NCBI GenBank assembly: GCA_020636005.1
Contig: JACJYR010000001.1
Span: forward strand, 1,870,001-1,934,000
Reading direction: 5' to 3'
DNA from: Lewinellaceae bacterium
GTDB lineage: Bacteria; Bacteroidota; Bacteroidia; Chitinophagales; Saprospiraceae
Length of the DNA stretch: 64,000 nucleotides
Below the pieces are notes generated by a model. The model ran no database searches, was not told the origin of the DNA, and saw only the letters and a list, made by a program, of their open reading frames with translations. The position numbers were made by a program, and so were the translations under genes. Positions within the stretch are counted from its first letter, which is position 1, and the number at the start of each line of letters is the position of its first letter. Shown in pieces: positions 51,424-60,114 of this stretch.

Positions 51424-51570
51424 ATTGGCGGCGATAGCCGCCGAATAAACCCTTGAAGAAGGGGTGTTTTGAAAAAATGCATGGCAATTTTTTAATACAC
51501 CCCTTTCTGTGGAATTTAATTCGCCGCCGAAGGTGGCGACAGGGCTTATGAGGCAGCCCCGGGGCTTCTC
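51424..51570 (+). promoter_or_regulatory. Strongly structured leader of the glutaminase gene with alternative pairings
   Basis: Hairpin A: GGCGGC-gata-GCCGCC (51427-51442). Hairpin B: AAGGGGTGT / ACACCCCTT and inside it AAAAAAT / ATTTTTT (51459-51505). Hairpin C: TCGCCGCC-gaa-GGTGGCGA (51521-51539). The left arm of A (GGCGGCGA, 51427-51434) is also perfectly complementary to the left arm of C (51521-51528), so A plus C and the long-range pairing exclude each other. A palindrome AGCCCCGGGGCT (51555-51566) follows, 22 nt before the ATG. It does not match a riboswitch class I know. Confidence 0.55.
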
Positions 51571-51588
51571 TTTCCATCCAAACTTCCT

Positions 51589-53331
51589 ATGAAAAAAGAC
51601 CAGATAAAACCGTCGAAAAAAAAGGTGGACAACCCGCTGCCCCACGGGGAAGCGCAAACAGATGACTTCCAGCTCCAGAACATCAACGACGAATTGATGA
51701 GCATTTACAATTCCTTCGATGTTCAAAACGCTGAGGGCTTGACGGGTGGCCAATTCGTTGACCGCTTGCAAAAGGCGGGCATCCGCAAAAATGATGTACG
51801 CCTGAAGCCTGTCTTTCAAATGCTGCAACAAATCCCAGCCAACGGGAACAAACAGCACCTGATCCCCTACCATGATTTCCGCAAAGTGGTCGGCAGTGCC
51901 AATATAGTAAGGCAGGCCCTGTTGGGCGACCTGGCCATACCGGAGTTCGATGACTTTTGCCAGGAAGTCACTGCGCTGTACCACGAAGTGAAAAATAACC
52001 GCAACGGGAAAGTGGCCTCTTATATCCCGCAGTTGGCAGAAGTAAACCCCGACATGTTTGCCATATCTATCTGTACCATCAGCGGGCAGCGTTTTTCTAT
52101 TGGCGATTTTGGGGTTGATTTTACGCTGCAATCCGTTTCCAAACCGCTTACTTATTGCATGGTGCTGGAAGAACTGGGCGAAAGCGTGGTACACCAGCAT
52201 GTGGATAAAGAGCCGAGCGGCCTTGCCTTCAATGAATTGAAATTGAAATTGCGGAATGGCGCTAATACTGAAGGGCATGGCGAAGTAAAAAATCCAAACT
52301 CGCCAATAGCCGTGCCGCACAACCCACTTATTAATGCAGGTGCTATCATGTGCTGTTCGCTGATACAGCGCGATAAAACGGTGGACAAGCGCCTGGAATA
52401 CGTCATGGACAAATGGCGCTCCCTGACGCATGGCATCGTGAAAAACCAGGAAGATGCCACGGAAATGGAACGGGAATTCGGGCGTAAGCCAAGATTCAAT
52501 GCCGAGATTTTCCTGGGCGAGCGGCGCACTGCCGACCGGAACAAGGCACTTGCCTATTTTATGCGGGAGAACAGGGCATTCATGGACAATGAAAGCATTG
52601 ATATACAAGAGGTGCTGGAACTCTATTTCCAGTGCTGCTCCATTGAAATCAATGCCGAACAATTGGCGCTCACGGCATCCACCCTGGCCAATGCTGGCGT
52701 CAACCCCCTCACCGGCAAACGGATTTTTGACCCGCAAACCGTCCGCAACTGCCTCTCCGTCATGTACACCTGCGGGATGTACGACTATTCGGGCGAGTTT
52801 GCCTTCCAAATCGGCCTGCCTGCCAAAAGCGGCGTCTCGGGCGCGCTCATGGTAGTAGTGCCCAACCTGATGGGCATCTGCATTTATTCCCCCAGATTGG
52901 ATGAGTATGGAAACACCTGCCGGGGCGTGGAATTTTGCAACAAGTTGGTGGAGCGCTTCAAGCTCCATATTTATGACGGCCTGGTTGAAAACTCCTCCAA
53001 AAAAGACCCCCGCAAGCGCCGTACGCAAGACCTGGCCGCCAATATGATGGAATTGATTTTTGCCGCCAGCTACGGCGATTTGGACAACATCATGAAACTG
53101 CACGCAAGGGGCGTTGACCTCAGCATTGCCGACTACGACAAGCGCACGGCGCTCCACTTGGCGGCTGCCGAAGGACGGCTGGAAGTAGTGCGTTACCTGA
53201 TTGATTATTATAAAAACACCAGGCTTGGCATCAGCCCTTTGGACAGGTGGGGCGGCACTCCCCTGACGGATGCGCAACGGGGCGGCCACCGGGAGATCGC
53301 AGAGTTGCTGCGCCAGGAGGGGGCTGTGTAA
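51589..53331 (+). CDS. glsA: Glutaminase with EF-hand-like N-terminal region and C-terminal ankyrin repeats
   Basis: 580 aa, long for a bacterial glutaminase (about 310). The layout follows animal kidney-type glutaminase: an N-terminal helical EF-hand-like region (about 30-115), the serine-dependent glutaminase domain (about 125-420) with the S182-V-S-K185 catalytic motif (TLQSVSKPLTY), HNPLINAGAIMCCSLI and GVSGALMVVVPNLMG, and ankyrin repeats (about 485-575: DYDKRTALHLAAAEGRLEVV). It splits glutamine to glutamate and ammonia. It follows glnN after a structured leader, so synthesis and breakdown of glutamine lie side by side. A 716-codon antisense frame over it is a shadow. Confidence 0.93.
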   Translation: MKKDQIKPSKKKVDNPLPHGEAQTDDFQLQNINDELMSIYNSFDVQNAEGLTGGQFVDRLQKAGIRKNDVRLKPVFQMLQQIPANGNKQHLIPYHDFRKVVGSANIVRQALLGDLAIPEFDDFCQEVTALYHEVKNNRNGKVASYIPQLAEVNPDMFAISICTISGQRFSIGDFGVDFTLQSVSKPLTYCMVLEELGESVVHQHVDKEPSGLAFNELKLKLRNGANTEGHGEVKNPNSPIAVPHNPLINAGAIMCCSLIQRDKTVDKRLEYVMDKWRSLTHGIVKNQEDATEMEREFGRKPRFNAEIFLGERRTADRNKALAYFMRENRAFMDNESIDIQEVLELYFQCCSIEINAEQLALTASTLANAGVNPLTGKRIFDPQTVRNCLSVMYTCGMYDYSGEFAFQIGLPAKSGVSGALMVVVPNLMGICIYSPRLDEYGNTCRGVEFCNKLVERFKLHIYDGLVENSSKKDPRKRRTQDLAANMMELIFAASYGDLDNIMKLHARGVDLSIADYDKRTALHLAAAEGRLEVVRYLIDYYKNTRLGISPLDRWGGTPLTDAQRGGHREIAELLRQEGAV

Positions 53332-53362
53332 GCGTTTGCCCCTTAAGGCAAGACTATCGCCA

Positions 53363-54106
53363 TCAGATGCTTTGCTTCCTTTTCTTCCGGCGAATAGCGG
53401 CCACGAAATCGTCCACCTCCTTTCCAGTGCGCCCGCGGTGATACAGGTCGCTGCCTGCCAATAGGGCAAAACCTGAAAAGAAAACACTGTTCCTCGAAAC
53501 TTCCATGAGATGGGTGTATTGGTGGTAGAAGTTGCGGATGACCAGCACTTCGATGCAGATGAGCAAGGCACTGAATAGAAAAAGTAAAATAGCGGCAGCC
53601 CTGGCGTTTCTAAGGAAGGCGGGCTGCGTTTTGCGGAGGCATTTTTTCAAAAACAAAGCAGAAGATCCGTCGAAAGGATCAATGCGGAGCAGTTCCCGAA
53701 GGATATACTCTGCCTTCCCCAACTCGTGGGTATGGTAAAACGAAGCTGCTTTTTTGAACAACAATTGATGGAAAACATCTTCGCCTTTGAAGAATTTGAT
53801 GTTGTTGTCCACAGAAGCCTCGATGACCACATCCACCATCAACAGGTATTTTTCATAAGCGCCTATCTCAAAAAGGGCTTTGGCATAAGCCTGGAGCAGC
53901 TCGAAATATTCGGGAAAGTCCAGCACCCGGATGTCTTTTTCAAACTCCTCATAAAACCGCACGACGGTGCGCCACTCCGAGCCGTCAATGGCCCGGAAAT
54001 CCCGGTAAATTTTAGAATGGTATGTGGGTTTGGCCTGGTACACTTTGGTGAACGGTTGACGGTGAACGGTGGATGGCGGGCAGAAAACATCCAGCCATTT
54101 AACCAT
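53363..54106 (-). CDS. Membrane protein of unknown function with helical, TPR-like N-terminal part
   Basis: 247 aa as read from the ATG at 54106, but codons 10-22 translate an ACCGTTCACC word array (PPSTVHRQPFTKV), so the true start may be later. The body (about 30-165) is helical (RTVVRFYEEFEKDIRVLDFP, HELGKAEYILRELLRIDPFD), TPR-like. Two C-terminal membrane helices (about 178-198 and 210-228) and a basic tail (RRKKRKQSI) follow. Convergent with the glutaminase gene. No family recognised. Confidence 0.7.
   Translation of the reverse strand: MVKWLDVFCPPSTVHRQPFTKVYQAKPTYHSKIYRDFRAIDGSEWRTVVRFYEEFEKDIRVLDFPEYFELLQAYAKALFEIGAYEKYLLMVDVVIEASVDNNIKFFKGEDVFHQLLFKKAASFYHTHELGKAEYILRELLRIDPFDGSSALFLKKCLRKTQPAFLRNARAAAILLFLFSALLICIEVLVIRNFYHQYTHLMEVSRNSVFFSGFALLAGSDLYHRGRTGKEVDDFVAAIRRKKRKQSI
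54053..54090 (-). repeat. ACCGTTCACC word array at the start of the membrane protein gene
   Basis: On the minus strand: CCATCCACCGTTCACCGTC then AACCGTTCACC. Same word as before pepP (43401-43442). Here it lies inside the predicted coding frame. Confidence 0.55.
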
Positions 54107-54130
54107 TAAAAATCATTGGTGTCCATTTGT

Positions 54131-54901
54131 TCAAACTTCGGGCTTTATAGCATATAAAACAGGTTTGCTGGGGCTGGCATCTATTTCAAATGCGGCGATC
54201 TGCAGGTTCAACAAATAAAGACCATCCTGGATTTCGTTGGGTGCATAAATCAGCTCCGTGATGGTGCAATTTTTTCTGATCCCGTCCGCTCCATGACCTT
54301 TGTAGTTCCAAAATGCCCGGTGCGAAAGCAGTTTCCCGCCGTCCTCCTCCCGATCTACCGAGGGCAGGTCGAGCAACAAGTGCAGGACACCGCAAGACAC
54401 CAGATATTCAACGGCCTCGTGGTGCAGGTAGGGCGGGTTGCTGCCGGAATAATTGGTGCTGAGTTTTTGGCCATCGTTGGGCATGGTGCGTATCACCAAC
54501 GCTTCTACCTCGCCTGGCCGCAACACTTCTTCTATTTGGTTTTTCAAAATGACACGGTCGCCATCGGGCAGCCTGGTGGGGAAAAGAGTGGCCAATTTAG
54601 CGAGGAAATGAAAGCTTGTCAAGCACTGGTTGATGGTAAATTTTTCCTTGGCGATGTGGCCCACGCATTCGGTGTGGGTGCCGTTGCCATGCGGGTTGAA
54701 GGTGACGTTGAGGAAATTGACAGGGCCGCCTTTTGAAGTTGACCCAATAAAATCTCCTGCCACGACCGGCGCCGTTTCCATGGGCGGTGCCCAGAAGCAA
54801 TTGACCGATCCAGGCCCCTCCCTCAAAGGAATGGAAATGTCGAGGGGCATATTCAAATCGGCCCGGTATGCCTTTCCCTGGCAATGGATAATTGACTCCA
54901 T
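54131..54901 (-). CDS. Cyclase-family protein, kynurenine formamidase-like
   Basis: 256 aa. Matches the metal-dependent cyclase family (PF04199 type): LDISIPLREGPGSVNCFWAP, the metal-binding HGNGTHTECVGHI (His-x-Gly-x-x-His-x-Glu in place of the usual HxGTHxD), and later LLLDLPSVDREEDGGKLLSH then RAFWNYKG. Related enzymes hydrolyse N-formylkynurenine or isatin. The variant Glu may change metal or substrate use. The kynurenine 3-monooxygenase at 19649-21010 makes a kynurenine role attractive. It lies 25 nt upstream of the membrane protein gene. Confidence 0.83.
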   Translation of the reverse strand: MESIIHCQGKAYRADLNMPLDISIPLREGPGSVNCFWAPPMETAPVVAGDFIGSTSKGGPVNFLNVTFNPHGNGTHTECVGHIAKEKFTINQCLTSFHFLAKLATLFPTRLPDGDRVILKNQIEEVLRPGEVEALVIRTMPNDGQKLSTNYSGSNPPYLHHEAVEYLVSCGVLHLLLDLPSVDREEDGGKLLSHRAFWNYKGHGADGIRKNCTITELIYAPNEIQDGLYLLNLQIAAFEIDASPSKPVLYAIKPEV

Positions 54902-55158
54902 TTTAATTCATTTGATTTAGGAAAAATAAGCCCGATTTCACCCTGTGATTATTTAAAAAAACCATTTCGTACAAGTGGTTTCAGAATGATAAAATCACTC
55001 GTTATTATTCACCCGTTTCTAAAGTGAAACTATCCGATCTCACCGTTCCGGGTAGTATGGCATAAATTTCGCAAAAACCACTAAATCAACACGTTGTTTT
55101 TCAAATCCCGCCCCTGTTCTGTCCATCCCCCCACAAGATTTAATAAAAACTTGAACTT

Positions 55159-57078
55159 ATGCGTATCTGGCCGACGGCTAATCTGCTCATTTTCATGGGC
55201 CTTTGCTTCCTTTTTTTCACCTGCAAAAAAGATACATCCTTTCAAACGACGGATGAACTCCAGGTAAAAAATGTGGGCGATCACCTTTCTTTCCTTGAAC
55301 ATGAGGAAGGCATCCCCGACCGTATCCATTTAATCAACCGGCCCTTGATTTTATCCGACACCTCGCTCGGAAGGTCGAATTGCCCAAAAGAAGCCTTGTG
55401 GGCGCAGGTAGCAGAAATCACGACGCTTCACCTCAATGGCCAAAACATGAGCGCTACCCATGTAGCCTTGGCGGGCGACCTCGCCCTCGTCACCTACCAC
55501 CTGCGTGGCAACGACCACATGGGAGCTATTGAGGTGGTCGATCTAAAGAACCCGGACAAGCCAAAGGTCACAGAACAGATAATTTTCCTACAGGCCGATG
55601 TCAATGCCATTGCCATACAAGCAACGGCACAGGGTAACAACCGGAAGGTCTGGCTCGCACTGTCGGATGAGAAGAACGGCGCAGTACTCGGAGAGCTTTT
55701 GCTGCAAAACAAAAAATTTAAAAACAACTACTACCGCGAGGTGAAGCTGGCCTATTTGGTGCAAGGGGCCATTTCTTCTTCTGCCAATGCGGTGGCCGAA
55801 GCGGGCAATTTTATCTACGTGGCGGCCGGGCGCACCAATGGCGGCGTATTTTGCTTCCATAGCAATGATTTAAGCCTGGCAGGAATCAAGCAGTTCTCGG
55901 AGGCAAAAGGTATTGCCACCAACGGCGTACAGGTCGCATCGCTCAAGGCTACCGAGTCGGCGCAAGTATTATTGGGCGCAGCAGGAAGTACAAGCTTCCC
56001 CACCAGCTATCCCATCGGAAGTGTTGTACACCAGAATGTGGAGGACGAATTGGGCGGGAAGGTCTCTCTTTTTTTCAGCCATGATAATCCTGATTACCTG
56101 TTCGTCACTGCCGGGAAAAGCGGCCTGAAGGTGGTTGATATTTCTACAGGTCTGACGAAATTCAGCAGCCCGGACAAAATGCTCAAAAGCGGCAACACCA
56201 ACGGCATCACACTGAACGGCAATTATGCCTACGTGGCCAACGGTGCCGATGGCCTTGCTATCTTCGAAATTGGAAATGATGACCTGCCCGATGCCGATCA
56301 TATATTTTTCTGGGACTTGGACGAACCGGGGGCTTCTGCCAACTTCGTGGAGAGCGGGGACGACTGGGTATTCGTGGCCAAGGGCGAGGGAGGGTTCAAG
56401 ATTTTGAAAAAGCCGGTCCCATCGGATATTCATGCGCTGTGCAGCTACGACGACGGGGGAAAGCCGACCTGCCTTGCTCCCGACCAAGACATCTGTGCCG
56501 CCCTGGCGACCCACTTGAATGCCGCCATACCTGTGAATGGCAACGTGCCGTCTATGCACCCGCTGTACATGAACAACGGTGCGCCCGATATCCTTTTGAC
56601 GAAAAGCACCAGGGTGTCCCTCACCTTTCTCGAAGAGAATACCAGCCTCCTGCACTCCATTGGATATTATGCCTACCCTGCAGACTGTGAACCTTCGTCA
56701 GCTGAAGAGCTAGTGGGCCTGGTTGCTTTCCCCAATTGTTCGTCCCAGGGGCCGGTGCCAATCCTAACACCCGGCAACACCATTGAACTTCATGCTAATT
56801 TCAAGGCCAACACCAAAATTGGTTTTTTCCTTGTGCCAAAAGGATGGACGAGTTCAAGCTCAAATATTGGCCAGACGCTGTTGTACACCAATCCCAAGTT
56901 CAACCAAAAAGCTTTTAAGCAGGGACTGGTTTTCTATGATGCGCTTTGCGATGCTGTCGTAGTTTCCTTCGAAGAAAAGGAATTGCCAACCTCTCAGGCT
57001 GATTTCCGGGACGTTGTCTTCCAGATTAATTTCGCAGAAAGCCAAGCGTTTGAAGACCACGATTTGATTCCGTTGTAA
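55159..57078 (+). CDS. Lipoprotein with LVIVD-like beta-propeller and DUF4114-like C-terminus
   Basis: 639 aa. Lipoprotein signal with Cys at about 22 (FLFFTCKKD), so membrane-anchored. Residues about 75-425 show repeated strands like LVIVD repeats (ALAGDLALVTYHLRGNDHMG, GAIEVVDLKNPDKP, GLKVVDISTGLTKFSS, NYAYVANGADGLAIFEIGND). The C-terminal part (about 480-639: VSLTFLEENTSLLHSIGYYA, then IGFFLVPKGW) resembles DUF4114, a surface-protein domain. Probably an outer-surface binding protein; ligand unknown. Stand-alone gene. Confidence 0.82.
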   Translation: MRIWPTANLLIFMGLCFLFFTCKKDTSFQTTDELQVKNVGDHLSFLEHEEGIPDRIHLINRPLILSDTSLGRSNCPKEALWAQVAEITTLHLNGQNMSATHVALAGDLALVTYHLRGNDHMGAIEVVDLKNPDKPKVTEQIIFLQADVNAIAIQATAQGNNRKVWLALSDEKNGAVLGELLLQNKKFKNNYYREVKLAYLVQGAISSSANAVAEAGNFIYVAAGRTNGGVFCFHSNDLSLAGIKQFSEAKGIATNGVQVASLKATESAQVLLGAAGSTSFPTSYPIGSVVHQNVEDELGGKVSLFFSHDNPDYLFVTAGKSGLKVVDISTGLTKFSSPDKMLKSGNTNGITLNGNYAYVANGADGLAIFEIGNDDLPDADHIFFWDLDEPGASANFVESGDDWVFVAKGEGGFKILKKPVPSDIHALCSYDDGGKPTCLAPDQDICAALATHLNAAIPVNGNVPSMHPLYMNNGAPDILLTKSTRVSLTFLEENTSLLHSIGYYAYPADCEPSSAEELVGLVAFPNCSSQGPVPILTPGNTIELHANFKANTKIGFFLVPKGWTSSSSNIGQTLLYTNPKFNQKAFKQGLVFYDALCDAVVVSFEEKELPTSQADFRDVVFQINFAESQAFEDHDLIPL

Positions 57079-57083
57079 AAGAA

Positions 57084-57121
57084 AAGGGGCAGATCTGCGT
57101 ACCCGGATTTTTGGGCCCCTT
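57084..57121 (+). terminator. Possible terminator hairpin after the lipoprotein gene
   Basis: AAGGGGC (57084-57090) pairs with GCCCCTT (57115-57121) just past the stop at 57078; no T-run follows, so weak. Confidence 0.35.
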
Positions 57122-57320
57122 ACCTGCACCATTCATCTTTTCCAAACTGCCATTGCGAAAGCCGTGGCCACCTGCCGGGGCGTCCCCGCCCAAAGGGGTT
57201 GCTTGCCCGCATTGAATGCTGAAAAAATTTCAATAGCAACCCACAAAAATCACCAGCTTTTGTACCAACCCATGAACAGGCCAGGGTGTTAATCCTTTTA
57301 AAGAACGAAATCAAAGTACC

Positions 57321-58277
57321 ATGACCTATAAGGATTATTACGACACCCTTGGCGTGGATAAGAACGCCACTGAAAAGGAAATAAAAAAAGCCTACCGCAA
57401 ACTGGCCAACCGCTACCATCCCGACAAGAACCAGGGCGATAAATCGTCGGAGGAAAAGTTCAAGGAGATCAATGAAGCCTATGAGGTATTGGGCAGTGCG
57501 GAAAAACGCAAAAAGTACGACGAACTGGGCGCCAACTGGGAAGCCTACCAGCAAGGTGGCTATCGGTCGCAAAAAGGGAAAGGAAGCCCGTTTGGCCGGG
57601 GCAACGGTTCACGTACTTATACTTTTGAGGGCGACCCTTCCGAATTTTTCGGCGGCGGCGGCGATTATTCGAGTTTCTTTGAGCAATTCTTCGGCAGTGG
57701 CTTTGAAGGCGCAACCGGAAGGGGCAGCAGGCAGGCAGGAGGCAGGCAAAGGGCTCTCAAAGGAAGCGATTGGCAAGCTGAAATGGAAGTGACCCTCGAA
57801 GAAGCTTTTGAGGGCAGCACCCGTACTTTTGAACTGCATGGCCAAACCCTGCGGATAAAAATAAAGCCTGGCATTGCAGATGGGCAGGTGCTGAAACTGA
57901 AAGGCAAGGGAGGAGCCGGCGTAAACGGCGGCCCCGCAGGCGATCTCTTTTTAAAAATAAAGATCAAGCCGCATCCTGCATTCCAGCGGGAGGGAGACGA
58001 CCTTTTTTTAGACAAAACCATTGACTTGTTTACGGCCGTGCTTGGCGGCAGGATGGTAGTTCCCACCCTTTCAGGGAATATAAGTATGAAAGTACCGAAA
58101 GGAACCAACCCCGGCAGTAAGCTCCGACTAAAGGGCAAGGGGATGCCCAAGTACGGTAGCTCCGGGCAATACGGGGATATGTTTGTACGGATACAAGTGC
58201 AGATGCCCCAAAAATTGTCGGCAGAACAGGAGCGGTTATTCGAAGAAATCAGAAATTTGGAGGCTGTTGCCGCCTAA
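57321..58277 (+). CDS. DnaJ-domain chaperone of CbpA type
   Basis: 318 aa. J domain 1-70 (YKDYYDTLGVDKNATEKEIK, the HPD tripeptide in YHPDKNQGD), a Gly/Phe-rich region (about 75-140: FGRGNGSRTYTF, FFGGGGDYSSFFEQFF), no zinc-finger domain, then the two beta-barrel substrate-binding domains (about 155-315, KIKPGIADGQVLKLKGKG). This is class B DnaJ as in E. coli CbpA. It stimulates DnaK. A small gene follows after 20 nt and may be co-transcribed. Confidence 0.92.
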   Translation: MTYKDYYDTLGVDKNATEKEIKKAYRKLANRYHPDKNQGDKSSEEKFKEINEAYEVLGSAEKRKKYDELGANWEAYQQGGYRSQKGKGSPFGRGNGSRTYTFEGDPSEFFGGGGDYSSFFEQFFGSGFEGATGRGSRQAGGRQRALKGSDWQAEMEVTLEEAFEGSTRTFELHGQTLRIKIKPGIADGQVLKLKGKGGAGVNGGPAGDLFLKIKIKPHPAFQREGDDLFLDKTIDLFTAVLGGRMVVPTLSGNISMKVPKGTNPGSKLRLKGKGMPKYGSSGQYGDMFVRIQVQMPQKLSAEQERLFEEIRNLEAVAA

Positions 58278-58297
58278 ATATCAAACAACAAACCACC

Positions 58298-58651
58298 ATG
58301 ATTGACATTGCAATTTACCATCCCAACGAAAGCCTCGGAGAGGCACTGGAAGATTTTCTCAACCTCTATCACGGCAGCCACATGCACCGGCTGGCCAGCG
58401 ACCTGCTGCAGGAGGGCTTTTCCGTAAAGGACGTCATGGAATCCGTACGCAGGGCGATGTCCATTTGCCGGACGGCCGGTATGGACCTACGGCCACATTT
58501 TCAGTTGGTATATACCCAACTGGATGGAACCCTGGTCAGGGACTGCAAGCTCTCCGACTTCGGTTATGCGCTGGTACTGATGAACGGCCCGGCCGACCAC
58601 CCCCGTGTGGCCAGTTGGCAAATCAGGATGACCAAGTATTTCAATGGCTGA
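58298..58651 (+). CDS. Small protein of unknown function next to the DnaJ gene
   Basis: 117 aa. Helical N-terminus (ESLGEALEDFLNLYHGSHMH, LASDLLQEGFSVKDVMESVR) and a later segment LSDFGYALVLMNGPADHPRV that recalls the LSRFACYLIAxNGDPRKP segment of DinD/BRO-type proteins; the likeness is short. It begins 20 nt after the cbpA-like stop. In E. coli cbpA is followed by the regulator cbpM, so a modulator of this DnaJ is a possible role, but the sequence is not clearly CbpM. Confidence 0.7.
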   Translation: MIDIAIYHPNESLGEALEDFLNLYHGSHMHRLASDLLQEGFSVKDVMESVRRAMSICRTAGMDLRPHFQLVYTQLDGTLVRDCKLSDFGYALVLMNGPADHPRVASWQIRMTKYFNG

Positions 58652-58706
58652 ATCCTGCTGAAACATTTAGCCAATTTTTCTTTCGACTTCCCTCTTTTGC
58701 CCCTCA

Positions 58707-59621
58707 TCAGGCAAACATCAACCGCCTTTTGAGCAACTCCACATCCTTTGTGGCATAGAGGTTCGAGTATTCGTAAAATGACTTCTTCGGGCTGGGCTTC
58801 AGTTCGTCGCCCACCATTTCCAGCCAGGTATAGCCCAACTCCCTTCCTATGTCGTACACCTTCTGGCAACTGAATCCTGCTTTCCTGGCATTTTGGTCGG
58901 TGAATTCTACCATCAATACAGGAGCATCCGGCCTCGACAAAAATTCTATCCCGCCTTTGAACACAGGATATTCCCATCCCTCAACATCAATTTTTATCAG
59001 GGAAATATTGCGGCTGGCCATTCCGATAGACCCCATAAACTGGTCAATGGTAGTGGTTTCCACTTCTACTGCCGTCTGGGGCGCACTTCTCATCACGTCG
59101 CCGAAGGAGTTGTAGGCATCCTTTCCTCCGTGATATTGGTTAAACAAAAACCTGCCCCGCTCATTGGACATCGCCTTGGCCTGTGCCACCACATGCTCAA
59201 ATCCATTGATTGCTATGTTTTCTACCAGCCAATCGAAAGTCAGGGGGGTAGGTTCAAATGCATACACCTTCCCTTTGCCTTCCTTGAGTTGGTTGGCCGC
59301 TATCAGGGTATGATAGCCAATGTTGGCGCCGATGTCCATAAAGGATTCGTCGGGGCGCAGGTAGCGCTTGATGAAACTGATTTCCTGGCGCTCGAAATTG
59401 CCCTCAAACAGGCGCATGGAAATGTAGCTGTCCCGGTGGCCAACGATTTTCAGGTCGTCGTCCACTGAGAATACGAATCGGTCACGGTAGGCAAACTGTC
59501 GCTCCCAGTGATGTTCCAGGTAGATGCCCTTGCCGTGTTTGAGCACCATTTTTTTAAGCGGTGTGCTCAGGAATTTCAGTGTGGTGGCGTTGAGGCCAAT
59601 GAGTGCGAAAAGGCTATTCAT
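58707..59621 (-). CDS. FkbM-family methyltransferase
   Basis: 304 aa. The FkbM pattern is seen: MDIGANIGYHTLIAANQL (SAM site), YAFEPTPLTFDWLVENIAIN, then TTIDQFMGSIGMAS, ISLIKIDVEGWEYPVFKGG, and the C-terminal VLMVEFTDQNARKAGFS. These enzymes O-methylate sugars, lipids or natural products. No glycan-biosynthesis gene is adjacent, so the substrate is open. Convergent with the DnaJ partner gene. Confidence 0.92.
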   Translation of the reverse strand: MNSLFALIGLNATTLKFLSTPLKKMVLKHGKGIYLEHHWERQFAYRDRFVFSVDDDLKIVGHRDSYISMRLFEGNFERQEISFIKRYLRPDESFMDIGANIGYHTLIAANQLKEGKGKVYAFEPTPLTFDWLVENIAINGFEHVVAQAKAMSNERGRFLFNQYHGGKDAYNSFGDVMRSAPQTAVEVETTTIDQFMGSIGMASRNISLIKIDVEGWEYPVFKGGIEFLSRPDAPVLMVEFTDQNARKAGFSCQKVYDIGRELGYTWLEMVGDELKPSPKKSFYEYSNLYATKDVELLKRRLMFA

Positions 59622-60114
59622 AGAAGTAAATGTTTTGGGAGTTTTTTTTAGGCATGGCCTGCAAGCCCGCTAAAAATGTGGACTCCTATTGAAAATGGAT
59701 TATAAAGCTGAATCAGGAAAAGACTGTGATCTGTTCTGGGGAGGTTTCGGAAAGGTGAAATATCATTTACCGTTTTGCCTTTGGCAATGCACGATGATTA
59801 TCCCGGCTTCGTATGAATTGAGATTCATGCCCAAAGAAAGCATCACAAGTTTTCAGATGCAGGTCTTGATGTTTTCAAAAAAAACCAAAAAAACCCGGGC
59901 ATATATCAGGATTTGAAATATAGCAACGAAATCGCTTTTCCAAAGTTCGGCACGATAGCTTTGGCAAAAAGCGTACTTGTTTATTTGGGAGCTGTTTTTT
60001 TAATGGAATTTTCATCTCTGCCCCTGTAAAATGGGGATGCGGGCCGACCAACCGGTCACTGATTAGCCCGGAATCTTAATACTGTTGCGGTTTTTTTTTA
60101 ATTACAATTTCATT
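59622..60114. other. 493-nt spacer without a supported gene
   Basis: A/T-rich with several A-runs (59876-59893). A 75-codon plus frame (59689-59916) has poor composition and no promoter or partner; I do not support it. No clear hairpin or repeat. Confidence 0.4.

Noticed and set aside
51421..53571. 716-codon open frame antisense to the glutaminase gene
   Set aside because: The plus strand clearly encodes glutaminase with all motifs; the antisense frame has low-complexity His/Val-rich composition and no domain.
59689..59916. 75-codon plus-strand frame in the FkbM/DUF4139 spacer
   Set aside because: Poor composition, ends in a Lys/Thr-rich A-run translation, no promoter or neighbour support.
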